Assembly: GCA_018969015.1 (NCBI GenBank)
Contig: JAGWZE010000024.1
Span: forward strand, 1 to 52,035
From: Alphaproteobacteria bacterium
GTDB lineage: Bacteria > Pseudomonadota > Alphaproteobacteria > Caulobacterales > Aquidulcibacteraceae
Reading direction: 5' to 3'
Length of the DNA stretch: 52,035 bases
A program made the translations under genes and the position numbers. Shown here piece by piece: positions 35,033 to 43,488 of the stretch (positions within the stretch are counted from its first letter, which is position 1; each line of letters starts with the position of its first letter). The notes beneath the pieces were generated by a model that was not told where the DNA came from, searched no databases, and saw only the letters and a program-made list of their open reading frames with translations.

Positions 35033-35797
35033 TTATTTGCCCGTCCAGCGCGGGGCGCGCTTCTCGATGAAGGCGCGCGGGCCTTCCTTGAAGTCTTCGG
35101 TCTGCGCGACTTCGCCGAACGCTTTGCCGCTCGCGCGCCACAGCGTCTCGTCATCGTCGGTGAAGGCGCGCACGGCGACGCCGCGGCTTTTCTGCACCGC
35201 GATCGGCGCGTTCGCCGCGACGCGGGCTGCAAGCGCGTGCGCGGCGTTCATCACTTCGGCCGGCGCGACGACCTGATTGACCATGCCGAGCTGGTAGGCG
35301 CGTTCGGCCGGCAGCGGATCGCCGGTGAGGATCACTTCGAGCGCCGGCGCAAGGCCGATCACGCGCGGCAGGCGGAACAGCCCGCCCGCGCCCGCCACGA
35401 GCGAGCGCTTCACTTCCGGCAAGCCGAAATTCGTTTCGGTGGAGCAGACGATCATGTCGCACGACAGGGCGATCTCGGTGCCGCCCGCGAGTGCGCTGCC
35501 GCCGATCGCGGCGATAAGCGGCTTGGTGCGTTCGCGCGAAACCAGGCCCGCGAAGCCGCCCTTCTTGGTCGAGAGCTCACCCCCGCGCCCGGCCGCGATC
35601 TCCTTCAGGTCCGCGCCGGCGCAGAACGCCGAGCCATTGGCCGTGAGGATCGCAACCCACAGGTTCGGATCGGATTCGTAGTCGTCGAGCGCGGCTTCCA
35701 TCGCCCGCGCCAGCGCGCCGTTGACGGCGTTGCGCGCATCCGGCCGGTTCAGCGTGATGATCGCGACCCGATCCTGCTTTTCGTAAAGAACTTCCAT
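35033..35797 (-). CDS. Enoyl-CoA hydratase/isomerase family protein (crotonase)
   Basis: Crotonase-fold enzyme of 254 residues. ITLNRPDARNAVNGAL at the N-terminus, oxyanion hole AFCAGADLKEIAAG, IGGSALAGGTEIALSCDMIV, NFGLPEVKRSLVAGAGGLFRLPRVIG (one catalytic Glu position) and EDFKEGPRAFIEKRAPRWTGK at the end are family-typical. The start at 35797 (MEVLYEKQDRVAII) follows an AGGAACC site; the open frame to 36091 is an antisense extension of putA's end region. Members hydrate enoyl-CoA or act on related thioesters; without neighbours of a pathway the substrate is open. The gene follows putA on the same strand, 199 nt away. Confidence 0.93.
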   Translation of the reverse strand: MEVLYEKQDRVAIITLNRPDARNAVNGALARAMEAALDDYESDPNLWVAILTANGSAFCAGADLKEIAAGRGGELSTKKGGFAGLVSRERTKPLIAAIGGSALAGGTEIALSCDMIVCSTETNFGLPEVKRSLVAGAGGLFRLPRVIGLAPALEVILTGDPLPAERAYQLGMVNQVVAPAEVMNAAHALAARVAANAPIAVQKSRGVAVRAFTDDDETLWRASGKAFGEVAQTEDFKEGPRAFIEKRAPRWTGK

Positions 35798-35996
35798 CCC
35801 GGTTCCTCGCTCTGGTTCTTGTGCCGACGACCGCCCGGCGCGCCATGACGCCCCGGACCGGCCCCGGCGGCCACCATAAACGAAGCGCGCGCACCGCGCC
35901 CATATGCCGGTGCGGAAGGGGGCGTCGGCGTCCGACGTGCTCCGCTCCGCAGAGACCATCCCGAGAGAGACCGCCCCGCAGACCTCCGCTCTTTCC

Positions 35997-38900
35997 TCAG
36001 AGCTGCAGGAGCGCCGGGTCACCGCCCTGCGCCATGATGTTGACGGACACCGCGCGCTCGGCCCCGAAGCGATGCAAGGCGTGCGGCCCACCGGCCTTCG
36101 GGCCGGTGCCGGAGAGACCGAGCCCGCCGAACGGCTGCACCCCGACGACCGCGCCGGTCATCCCGCGATTGACGTAGACGTTCCCCGCCGGGATCAGGGC
36201 CTGCACGTCGCGCGCGAACCGCTCGATCCGGCTGTGGATGCCGAGCGTCAGGCCATAGCCCCGCGCGGCGAGCCCGCGCGCCATCGGCTCGAGATCGCCC
36301 GCGCCGTAGCGACACACGTGCAGAACGGGGCCGAACACTTCGCGTTCGAGATAATCCGGCGTCGGGATCTCCGCGATCACCGGGCCGACGAAGTGCCCGT
36401 CACCACTCGGCGTCGGCGCCTGGGCGATCACGCGCCCCTCGTGTGCGAGGCGCCGGACGTGGGCCTCGAGCGCGGCCTGCGCCTCCGCATCGATCACTGG
36501 CCCGACATCGGTCGCGGGATTTGCGGGATCGCCGATCGACAGCTCCGCGAGAGCGCCAACGAGCCCCGCGATCACGCCGTCCGCCGACTCCTCGGGCACG
36601 AGCAGAATCCGCAGCGCCGAGCACCGCTGGCCCGCCGATCCGAACGCCGAGGACAGCGCGTCGTCGATCACCTGCTCACGCAGCGCCGTCGAGTCGATGA
36701 CCATCGCGTTGAGTCCGCCGGTTTCGGCGATGAAGGGGACGATCGGTCCGGGCCGCGCCGCGAGGCTGCGATTGATCGCAAAGGCCGTCTGCGTGCCGCC
36801 GGTGAAGGCCACGCCGTCGATGCCCGGATGCGCGACCAGAGCGGCGCCGACCGTTGCGCCCTCGCCCGGCGTCAGGGCCAACACGTCTGCCGGAAGCCCC
36901 GCGTCGAAGAAGGCCGCCACGGCGCGCGCCGCGACCAGAGGCGTCTGTTCCGCCGGTTTCGCAATGACGGCGTTGCCGGCCGCCAGGGCCGCGGCGATCT
37001 GCCCGGTGAAAATCGCCAACGGAAAGTTCCAAGGCGAAATGCAGGCGAACACGCCGCGTCCGCACAGCCCCCAGCTGTTGACCTCGCCGACGGGGCCAAC
37101 GAGCCGTACCGGCGCGGCGAACTCTTTCTCCGCCAACACGGCGTAGTAGCGGCAGAAATCGATGGCCTCACGAACCTCGGCAATGGCGTCCGCGCAGGTC
37201 TTGCCAGCCTCGAGCGTCAACAGCGCGGCAAGACCATCCATGTCGCGTTCGAGCGCATCACCCATGGCGCGCAGAACACGCGCGCGCCCTCCGCCGCCGC
37301 GCGCGTCCCAGGCGGGCTGGGCCGCCCGGGCGCGGGTGAGCGCGTCGTCGATCTGCGGCGCCTGCGTCTCGGCGACGAGACCGACGATGGTTCCGTTCGC
37401 CGGATTGCGGACGGGGCGATCCGCCGCGCCGATCATTCGCCCGCCAATGAGTGGCCCCGCACGCAACTCTGCCGATCGGACCGCGGCGATGGCGGTCTCC
37501 CGCGTGGCCCGGACGCGCGCCTGCGCGAAGTCGCGCCCCTCGGAATTGACGCGGCCGGCGCCGTACAGATCCGCCGGGCGGGGAAGTCGCGGATGGCGGT
37601 CTGGCTGGCGGGCGACGGCGTCGATCGGATCGGCGACGATGGCGCGCGCCGGCACAGCATCGTCCAGAAGGAGATGCACGAAAGAGCTGTTGGCGCCGTT
37701 CTCGAGCAGGCGTCGCACGAGGTAGGGCAGCAGCTCCTCGTGCCCGCCGACGGGCGCATAGGCCCGCACGCGCATCGCGCCGAACGTCGTCGCTGCGGCC
37801 GCATACAACGCTTCACCCATGCCATGGAGCCGCTGGTGCTCGAGGGCGATGCGCCGGGCGGCCGCCATCTCGCGCACCGCGGCGAGCGTGTGCGCGTTGT
37901 GCGTCGCGAACTGCGGATAAAGATCGGGCGCGGCCTCGATCAGCGCCTGGGCGCACGCAAGATAGGAGAGATCCGTCGCAGCCTTCGTCGTGAAGACGGG
38001 ATAGTCCGCTTGCCCGGCAACCTGCGCGCGCTTGATCTCGCTGTCCCAATAGGCGCCCTTGACGAGCCGAACCATGATGCGCCGCGACGCGCCGCGGGCC
38101 AGATCACGCAGGGCGCCAATGACCGCGAGCCCGCGCTTCTGGTACGCCTGCACGACGATCCCGAGGCCGCGCCATTCGCCGAGCTCCGGGTCACGCGCAA
38201 GACGCTCAAAGAGCTTCAGCGTCAGGATGAGCCGATCGGATTCCTCGGCGTCGATGGTGAAGTTGAGGTCGTGGCGCGCGGCTGCAAGCGCGAGCATTTT
38301 CAGCCGTGGAGAGAGCTCGTCGAGAACGCGCGCCTCGTGCAGCGCATCGAAGCGGGGATGCAGGGCCGAAAGCTTTACCGAGACGCCGTGCCCCGCCTCC
38401 GGACCGGCGCCTTTCGCCGCGGCGCCGACGGCCTCGATCGCGTGCGCGTAGAGCGCCGCGTAGCGCGCGGCGTCAGCTTCCGTCCGCGCGCCTTCGCCCA
38501 GCATGTCGAACGAGCACAGCATGTCTTCGCGCGCCGCACGGGCGAGCGCTTCCTCGATCGTCCGCCCAAGGACGAACTGCTCGCCCATCATGCGCACGGC
38601 GCTGGCGACGGCGCTGCGGATCACGGGCTCGCCTGCCCGCGCGGCCAGACGTTTCAGGTAGCCGCCCAGGTCCCGGCGGGCGTCCTCGTCCACATCGACG
38701 AGCTTCCCAGTCAGCATGAGCCCCCACGTGGAGGCGTTGACGAAGACACTTTCGGATTTGCCCAGATGGCGGCCCCAGTCCGCCATCGCGATCTTTTCGG
38801 CGATGAGACGATCGCGCGTCGCTGCGTCCGGCGTGCGCAAAAGCGCCTCCGCAAGGCACATCAGCGCGAGCCCCTCCTGCGTGTCGAGCGCGAACTCCTT

Positions 38901-39092
38901 GAGAAAGCTCTCGACGACGCCGCGGCGGCGCGCCATCGCGCGCGCGCCTTCGACGAGGTCCGCCGCGGTTTCGACGATGCGGCCGCGCGCCTCTGGCCCG
39001 ATCGGCGGGCGCGCGAGCATGCCGGCGAGTGCCTTGGCCTCGTCAGCGAACTTCAGGGCGTCGAGCCCGTCCCAGTCGAAGGTGGATGGCAT
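35997..39092 (-). CDS. putA: Bifunctional proline dehydrogenase / L-glutamate gamma-semialdehyde dehydrogenase
   Basis: Membrane-associated flavoenzyme that oxidises proline to glutamate in two steps. About 1031 residues, the size of minimal (type A) PutA. There is no ribbon-helix-helix DNA-binding domain, so it should not repress itself. The proline dehydrogenase barrel (about 150-470) has GVSVKLSALHPRF, AEESDRLILTL, GLGIVVQAYQKR, VRLVKGAYWDSE and ALEHQRLHGM. The aldehyde dehydrogenase (about 530-990) has SPWNFPLAIFTGQIAAALAAGNAVIAKPAEQTPL, the catalytic Glu in FIAETGGLNAM, catalytic Cys in GSAGQRCSALR, and EVFGPVLHV. ATG at 39092 was preferred to the GTG just before it. Divergent from a Lrp-type regulator 78 nt away. 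Confidence 0.97.
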   Translation of the reverse strand: MPSTFDWDGLDALKFADEAKALAGMLARPPIGPEARGRIVETAADLVEGARAMARRRGVVESFLKEFALDTQEGLALMCLAEALLRTPDAATRDRLIAEKIAMADWGRHLGKSESVFVNASTWGLMLTGKLVDVDEDARRDLGGYLKRLAARAGEPVIRSAVASAVRMMGEQFVLGRTIEEALARAAREDMLCSFDMLGEGARTEADAARYAALYAHAIEAVGAAAKGAGPEAGHGVSVKLSALHPRFDALHEARVLDELSPRLKMLALAAARHDLNFTIDAEESDRLILTLKLFERLARDPELGEWRGLGIVVQAYQKRGLAVIGALRDLARGASRRIMVRLVKGAYWDSEIKRAQVAGQADYPVFTTKAATDLSYLACAQALIEAAPDLYPQFATHNAHTLAAVREMAAARRIALEHQRLHGMGEALYAAAATTFGAMRVRAYAPVGGHEELLPYLVRRLLENGANSSFVHLLLDDAVPARAIVADPIDAVARQPDRHPRLPRPADLYGAGRVNSEGRDFAQARVRATRETAIAAVRSAELRAGPLIGGRMIGAADRPVRNPANGTIVGLVAETQAPQIDDALTRARAAQPAWDARGGGGRARVLRAMGDALERDMDGLAALLTLEAGKTCADAIAEVREAIDFCRYYAVLAEKEFAAPVRLVGPVGEVNSWGLCGRGVFACISPWNFPLAIFTGQIAAALAAGNAVIAKPAEQTPLVAARAVAAFFDAGLPADVLALTPGEGATVGAALVAHPGIDGVAFTGGTQTAFAINRSLAARPGPIVPFIAETGGLNAMVIDSTALREQVIDDALSSAFGSAGQRCSALRILLVPEESADGVIAGLVGALAELSIGDPANPATDVGPVIDAEAQAALEAHVRRLAHEGRVIAQAPTPSGDGHFVGPVIAEIPTPDYLEREVFGPVLHVCRYGAGDLEPMARGLAARGYGLTLGIHSRIERFARDVQALIPAGNVYVNRGMTGAVVGVQPFGGLGLSGTGPKAGGPHALHRFGAERAVSVNIMAQGGDPALLQL

Positions 39093-39170
39093 CACAGCGC
39101 TCCCTGGCCGACCGCCAAAGGCTAGCCAAACCCGCGCCGAATGTGTTTCGTATTTTTGCCTACTTTCCCG

Positions 39171-39680
39171 ATGAACCGCACGGATTGGCGCGACATGGCC
39201 GAAGACTTCACGCTGGACGCCACGGATATCCGATTGATTGACGCACTCCAGCAGGATGGGAGGATCACCAATCTCGAACTTGCCAAAGCGTGTGGGCTAT
39301 CGCCGGCGGCCTGCCACGATCGCGTACGCCGCTTGCGCGAGCGGGGCGTGATCCTTGGATCCGTCGCGCTCATCGACCCGCGCGCACTGGGTTGCGGCCT
39401 CCTGATCTTCGTCGAGGTGCTTCTCGACCGGACGACGGAGGACGCCTTCCGCGCGTTCGCCACCCACGTCGCGTCGATCCCCGAAATCCTCGAATGCCAC
39501 ATGGTCGCCGGCGGGTTCGACTATCTGATCAAGGCGCGCGTTTCGGACATGGCGGCGTATCGGGCGTTCCTCGGCGGCATCCTTGCCTCGGTCCCCGGCG
39601 TGCGCGAGACGCGGACCTATGCCGTGCTCGAAGAGGTGACATCGACGACGCGCCTGCCTTTGCCCGCCCTGTCGTCCTGA
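39171..39680 (+). CDS. putR: Lrp/AsnC-family regulator, probable PutR
   Basis: Feast/famine regulator of about 169 residues. The helix-turn-helix lies near the N-terminus (DATDIRLIDALQQDGRITNLELAKACGLSPAACHDRVRRLRERGVI); the RAM effector-binding domain follows (LIFVEVLLDRTTEDAFRAFATHVASIPEILECHMVAGGFDYLIKARVSDMAAYRAFL). In alphaproteobacteria a divergent Lrp-type gene next to putA usually encodes PutR, which activates putA when proline is present and represses itself. Start at 39171 (MNRTDW) or 39195 (MAEDF). The 78-nt divergent spacer contains the palindrome GGCTAGCC (39120-39127) flanked by A-runs, a possible but weak operator. Confidence 0.9.
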   Translation: MNRTDWRDMAEDFTLDATDIRLIDALQQDGRITNLELAKACGLSPAACHDRVRRLRERGVILGSVALIDPRALGCGLLIFVEVLLDRTTEDAFRAFATHVASIPEILECHMVAGGFDYLIKARVSDMAAYRAFLGGILASVPGVRETRTYAVLEEVTSTTRLPLPALSS

Positions 39681-39693
39681 GCAGCCGGGCCGT

Positions 39694-39731
39694 TTGACAA
39701 CATCGACGATTCGATATTTCTCGAAATATCG
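39694..39731 (+). promoter_or_regulatory. ArsR operator and promoter of the arsenic operon
   Basis: A perfect inverted repeat CGATATTTC (39712-39720) and GAAATATCG (39723-39731), separated by TC, resembles the A/T-rich dyads bound by ArsR-family repressors. A TTGACA hexamer lies at 39694-39699 just upstream. The dyad overlaps the region where the -10 element and transcription start should be, a good arrangement for repression. It lies immediately before arsR. Confidence 0.85.
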
Positions 39732-39736
39732 CTGAA

Positions 39737-40168
39737 TTGGAGCACACCCTGCCGCCGCCGACTGATGCGCCCGCCGCCATGGCTGGGTTTGCCGCGCTTT
39801 CGCAGCCGTCGCGCCTCGCGACCGTCAAGCTGCTGGTCAAACGATGGCCGGAGGGCCTGGCCGCAGGCGCGATCGCCGAGGCGGTCGGCGCGCCGTCGAG
39901 CACGATGTCGACCCACCTCGCCATTCTCGCGCGCGCGGGATTGATCTCGGCGCGCCGGGAAAGTCGCACGATCACCTACACGGCCGAACTTGGCGGGATC
40001 ACCGCGCTGGTCGGCTTTCTGTTGGAGGACTGCTGCGCCGGCCGACCGGAAGTCTGCGCGCCCGTATCCGATGCGATCGCCGCGACGGCGTCGTGTTGCC
40101 CCGCCAACGAGCACGCGCGCCCGCAAACGGCACGGCGGCCCAGGCGCCGTACGCGCGCCTCGACATGA
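39737..40168 (+). CDS. arsR: ArsR-family metalloregulator of arsenic operon
   Basis: Winged-helix repressor, up to 143 residues. MAGFAALSQPSRLATVKLLVKRWPEGLAAGAIAEAVGAPSSTMSTHLAILARAGLISARRESRTITYTAE is the ArsR core. The C-terminus LLEDCCAGRPEVC contains the Cys-Cys pair plus Cys that bind As(III) in this alphaproteobacterial type; more Cys follow in TASCCPANE. Start is uncertain: TTG at 39737 or ATG at 39779; a CTG at 39749 behind a GGAG is another option. Its TGA overlaps the ATG of the aquaporin gene (ATGA). It should bind the dyad at 39712-39731. Confidence 0.92.
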   Translation: MEHTLPPPTDAPAAMAGFAALSQPSRLATVKLLVKRWPEGLAAGAIAEAVGAPSSTMSTHLAILARAGLISARRESRTITYTAELGGITALVGFLLEDCCAGRPEVCAPVSDAIAATASCCPANEHARPQTARRPRRRTRAST

Positions 40169-40845
40169 CGCTGGCCCAGATCCCGCTCGCGCGGCGCCTC
40201 GCCGCCGAAGCGCTCGGCGCGGCGCTGTTGACGGGGACCGTGGTCGGATCCGGCATCCTGGCGTCGCGGATGTCGGCGGGAAACGACGCCGTCGCCTTGA
40301 TCGGCAACACGGCTGCGACCGCCGCCATGCTCTTCGTTCTCGTCACGGGTCTGGGCCCCGTGTCCGGCGCACATTTCAATCCCGCGGTGACGCTCGTCAT
40401 GGCGCTGCGCCGGACGATCGGCGGCGCTGCGGCCGCCCTGTACGTCGCCGTGCAGATTGCCGGCTGCATCGCCGGCGTCTGGCTCGCGCACCTGATGTTC
40501 GAGCTCCCCATGTTGCAGACGTCCCAGCACGCCAGGGCTGGGGTCGCACAAATGACGAGCGAGGGCGTCGCGACGTTCGCGCTCGTCTTCGCGATCCTCT
40601 CCGTCTCCCGATGGAGACCGCACGCCGTGCCCGCCGCGGTCGCACTCGTCATCACCGCCGGCTATTGGTGGACGGCGAGCACCTCGTTCGCCAATCCGGC
40701 CATCACGATCGCACGGGCCTTGAGCGACACGTTCGCCGGCATCCGGCCCGCCGATGCGCCGGGCTTCATCTTCGCGCAACTCGTCGGCGCGCTGCTCGCC
40801 GACGCCGCCGCGCGGATCATTCTGCCGAAGGAGGAGGACCAATGA
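40165..40845 (+). CDS. aqpS: Aquaporin/aquaglyceroporin of arsenic operon (AqpS-like)
   Basis: Major intrinsic protein family channel, 226 residues, six membrane helices and both half-helix signatures: GAHFNPAVTLVMAL (first NPA) and SFANPAITIARALSDTFAGI (second NPA, followed by Arg of the selectivity filter). In Sinorhizobium an aquaglyceroporin of the same context (AqpS) lets arsenite flow out down its gradient after arsenate is reduced in the cell. Start ATG at 40165 overlaps the arsR stop; its stop TGA overlaps the arsC start (ATGA). Position between arsR and arsC, not sequence alone, gives the arsenite role. Confidence 0.9.
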   Translation: MTLAQIPLARRLAAEALGAALLTGTVVGSGILASRMSAGNDAVALIGNTAATAAMLFVLVTGLGPVSGAHFNPAVTLVMALRRTIGGAAAALYVAVQIAGCIAGVWLAHLMFELPMLQTSQHARAGVAQMTSEGVATFALVFAILSVSRWRPHAVPAAVALVITAGYWWTASTSFANPAITIARALSDTFAGIRPADAPGFIFAQLVGALLADAAARIILPKEEDQ

Positions 40846-41273
40846 CCGCGTTCCCCGTCGTCATTCATCACAATCCGGACTGCGGAACCTCGCGAAATGT
40901 GGTCGAGATCGTCCGGTTGGCGGGCTATGCGCCGACGATCATCCCCTATCTCGACACGGGCTGGACGCGACCGCAGCTGCTCGCGCTGTTCGCGGCGGCC
41001 GGTTTGACCCCGCGCGACGCCCTGCGCGAGACGAAATCGCCGGCGCGCGAGATGGGTTTGCTCGAGCCCGGCGTTCCGGACGACACGCTGCTCGCCGCGA
41101 TGTGCGCACACCCGGTTCTCGTCAATCGGCCGATCGTCGCGACACCGAAGGGCGTCCGGCTGTGCCGGCCATCGGAGGTCGTTCTCGACCTTCTCGAAAC
41201 GTGGCCGCCGGGGCCGCTCTTCAAGGAAGACGGCGAGATGGTCCTGGACGCGGAAGGGCGGCGCGTCGGCTGA
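40842..41273 (+). CDS. arsC: Arsenate reductase, glutaredoxin-coupled type
   Basis: Reduces arsenate to arsenite with glutathione and glutaredoxin, 143 residues. The active-site Cys14 is in HHNPDCGTSRNVVEIV; the supporting arginines appear in DALRETKSPAREM and LVNRPIVATPKGVRLCRPSEVV, the family pattern of ArsC. A GGAGGAGG-type ribosome site is formed by the end of the aquaporin gene. It is the last gene of arsR-aqpS-arsC. No arsB, acr3 or arsH is visible, so efflux would rely on the channel. Confidence 0.95.
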   Translation: MTAFPVVIHHNPDCGTSRNVVEIVRLAGYAPTIIPYLDTGWTRPQLLALFAAAGLTPRDALRETKSPAREMGLLEPGVPDDTLLAAMCAHPVLVNRPIVATPKGVRLCRPSEVVLDLLETWPPGPLFKEDGEMVLDAEGRRVG

Positions 41274-41296
41274 TCCGAGCCTGCAGGCAGACGCGA

Positions 41297-41830
41297 TCAG
41301 CCGGCGCCGGGCCAATCGCGGCGCTGCGCGCGCCAGACGACGAAACTGGGATCGACGCTCCACGGCTGATCATCCGGCTTCGCGCCAAGACGGCGCGCCA
41401 GTCGTGCGGATCGCTCATTGTCGGCGCGGATGAGGCTGACCACTTCCCCGAGGCCAAACGTTTCGAACGCCCACCGGCCTGCCGCGACGGACGCCTCGAA
41501 CGCGAGGCCTTTCCCCCAGGCGGACCGCTTCAATCCCCAGCCGATCTCGAAGCCCGGCCACCCGTCGGGGCGCCACGGGCCGACCCGTCCGAGAAAGGCC
41601 CCGGTCGCGCGATCTTCGACCGCGAACGGGCCGTATCCCCGCAACGCCCAATGCCCCGCATAGAGCGCCAGGTACCGCCAGCTTTGTGTCCGGTCCGCCG
41701 GGCGCCCGTCGCGCGTCAGAAAGCGCGCGACGTCGGGATCGGCGAGCAGGTCTGCGACGCCGTCGAGATCATCGGAACGCCAGCCGCGCAGGCGAAGGCG
41801 TTCTGTGAAAAGGTCCGGGACCTGGAGCAT
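41297..41830 (-). CDS. GNAT-family acetyltransferase, RimJ/RimL type
   Basis: A 177-residue acetyltransferase. It starts MLQVPDLFTERLRLRGWRSDDLDGVADLLADPDVARFL, the typical opening of RimJ/RimL-like enzymes. FAVEDRATGAFLGRVGPWRPDGWPGFEIGWGLKRSAWGKGLAFEASVAAGRWAFETFG carries the acetyl-CoA loop (W-G-K-G-L-A). SLIRADNERSARLARRLGAK follows. It converges with arsC; the stops are 24 nt apart. The substrate could be a protein N-terminus or a small molecule. Confidence 0.9.
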   Translation of the reverse strand: MLQVPDLFTERLRLRGWRSDDLDGVADLLADPDVARFLTRDGRPADRTQSWRYLALYAGHWALRGYGPFAVEDRATGAFLGRVGPWRPDGWPGFEIGWGLKRSAWGKGLAFEASVAAGRWAFETFGLGEVVSLIRADNERSARLARRLGAKPDDQPWSVDPSFVVWRAQRRDWPGAG

Positions 41831-41952
41831 TGCGAAGCGTCATCGACAGCGGTCTGAACGCGAAATGCGCGCCTCCTCCTGCCGCGCTTTTGTGACAATC
41901 GCTTGCGCGTGGCCTAGGCGCCCACATTGGCCGCCCCGCCGCGCCCGCCGAC

Positions 41953-43410
41953 TCAATCGCTCCCACTCGGCGATCTGTAGGGCATCGTGTCCTTGAAACG
42001 GCGCTCCGGCATCGTGACCGTGGCGCCAGGCGCGGATCGACGCTGTCCGGTCTCGTCCTTCACCAGACCGAAGGAATCGTAGAGCGCGCCGTCAGCGGTC
42101 CAGGCCTCATAGAGGAGCATCCCGCCAAGGATCCGGATGACTTGGAAGAACTGTGTATTCTCAGCAGCGCGGCGAAGCTGCACGCCGTCTCCCGCATATC
42201 TCTCCCAGCCGCCCGGGCTCCATTCGTACTGCTTAGGTCCGGACACGGAGTTGACGAAAACGGGGCCGATTGCGTCGCCGACTCGTGACGCGCGGCGTTC
42301 CGGCGATTGGGCGGGCGCCTGTGCGGCGAGATCGCCACGCGCATAGGTGTGGTCGTGCCCCTGCAGCACCAGATCGACGTCGTACTTCTTCAAAATCGGC
42401 AGCAGCGCAGCGCGGCGTTCCGGACTGTCGCGCCCCTTTCCGGATGAAAAGATCGGATGATGGAACGTAACGACGCGCCACCGGGCCTTGGACTCGGCGA
42501 GCGCGCGGTCAAGCCATGCGGCCTGCGCGGCCAGCTCGCCATTTTGCGTATCGAGAACGAAAACGTCGAGGTCCTCCGAATAGGCGACCTTGTACACCGT
42601 TTCGCGGAGCGTGTCCGGCAGCGACGCTTCGACAGGCAGATTGAACTGCGGCCGCCAGAGGATCGAGAGAAGTCGCCGCTGCTTGGTGGGGTCACGGCTG
42701 ACATTCATGTACTCATGGTTTCCCGCGACGGGAATCGCCGGCACCATGCCGTGAATGAAACCGACGGCCTTGAACCATTGCGCCCATTCGAAATCACGCG
42801 AAGCTTCGTCCACGAGATCGCCGGCATGAATGATAAAATTGGCGTCCGGCGCCATTGCGTAGGCGGCGCGAACGGTGCGCGACCAGTGCGAGAGGATTCC
42901 GTTCTGCGCATCGCCGAGATAGAGGAACGTCACCGGCCCTGAGATCGGCGCCGTCCGAACCTGGAACCACTCGCTCCATTCCCCATTCGTGGCTCCGACG
43001 CGGTAGGCATAGACGGTGTCGGGCTCCAGCCCGTCGAACAGAACAGAATGGAAGCGCACTGGCGGCAGGCCAGCGTTTTGCCCAATATCGAAGATGCCTT
43101 CGATGTCCTTGACGGACGCAAGCTCAAGACGCTCGCTTCGTGCGTTGACCCTTCGGGCATCGAGATCAAACCGCGCGTCGGGCGTTGCCTTGACGATCTC
43201 TGCGACCGCGGCGTCGACGGTATCGTCGGTGCGCCAGTTAAGCGCGAGGGTTCGCGCCGGATCGCCGGCGAACGTCACGACGATCCGGTCCGGCCAGGGC
43301 GACGCATCCTGCCAGGGCGGCGTGAGCTTGCGCGCCGGACCGGGCGCATGGGCGGCCGCGCTGAGCGCAGCGCATATGATCGCCATGCCCAAGATGAGAA
43401 CTCGGAACAT
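41953..43410 (-). CDS. Secreted purple-acid-phosphatase-like metallophosphoesterase
   Basis: Predicted periplasmic phosphatase or phosphodiesterase, 485 residues. A signal peptide MFRVLILGMAIICAALSAAAHA is followed by a fibronectin-III-like N-terminal domain (about 40-150; PDRIVVTFAGDPARTLALNWRTD, SVLFDGLEPDTVYAYRVG). The dinuclear metal core follows: FLYLGDAQNG, IIHAGDLVDEA, VAGNHEYMN, FHHPIFSSG and LQGHDHTYARG, all metal-ligand blocks in the usual order. The GAGGAGG ribosome site before the ATG is strong. It lies directly behind the terminator of TBDR 4 with only about 25 nt between hairpin and start, so expression may depend on read-through. The neighbourhood suggests phosphate release from organic phosphate. 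Confidence 0.93.
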   Translation of the reverse strand: MFRVLILGMAIICAALSAAAHAPGPARKLTPPWQDASPWPDRIVVTFAGDPARTLALNWRTDDTVDAAVAEIVKATPDARFDLDARRVNARSERLELASVKDIEGIFDIGQNAGLPPVRFHSVLFDGLEPDTVYAYRVGATNGEWSEWFQVRTAPISGPVTFLYLGDAQNGILSHWSRTVRAAYAMAPDANFIIHAGDLVDEASRDFEWAQWFKAVGFIHGMVPAIPVAGNHEYMNVSRDPTKQRRLLSILWRPQFNLPVEASLPDTLRETVYKVAYSEDLDVFVLDTQNGELAAQAAWLDRALAESKARWRVVTFHHPIFSSGKGRDSPERRAALLPILKKYDVDLVLQGHDHTYARGDLAAQAPAQSPERRASRVGDAIGPVFVNSVSGPKQYEWSPGGWERYAGDGVQLRRAAENTQFFQVIRILGGMLLYEAWTADGALYDSFGLVKDETGQRRSAPGATVTMPERRFKDTMPYRSPSGSD

Positions 43411-43433
43411 CAGCTCAGCCTCCTCGCGTGCTC

Positions 43434-43468
43434 AAAAGCAAAGGGAGCGACGCCGAAGCGTCGCTCCC
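43434..43468 (-). terminator. Hairpin between TBDR 4 and the metallophosphoesterase gene
   Basis: A perfect 11-bp stem GGGAGCGACGC (43443-43453) with GCGTCGCTCCC (43458-43468) has a CGAA loop (TTCG on the minus strand). On the minus strand it is followed by TTTGCTTTTGAG. It lies 20 nt beyond the TBDR 4 stop and before the metallophosphoesterase start (43410), so it would terminate or attenuate the receptor transcript. Confidence 0.87.
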
Positions 43469-43488
43469 CGCGCATCCTTGACGATGGC

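Noticed and set aside
36400-37065. Extra genes inside putA on the same strand in other frames
   Set aside because: Alternative frames of a gene that is complete and full of conserved motifs.
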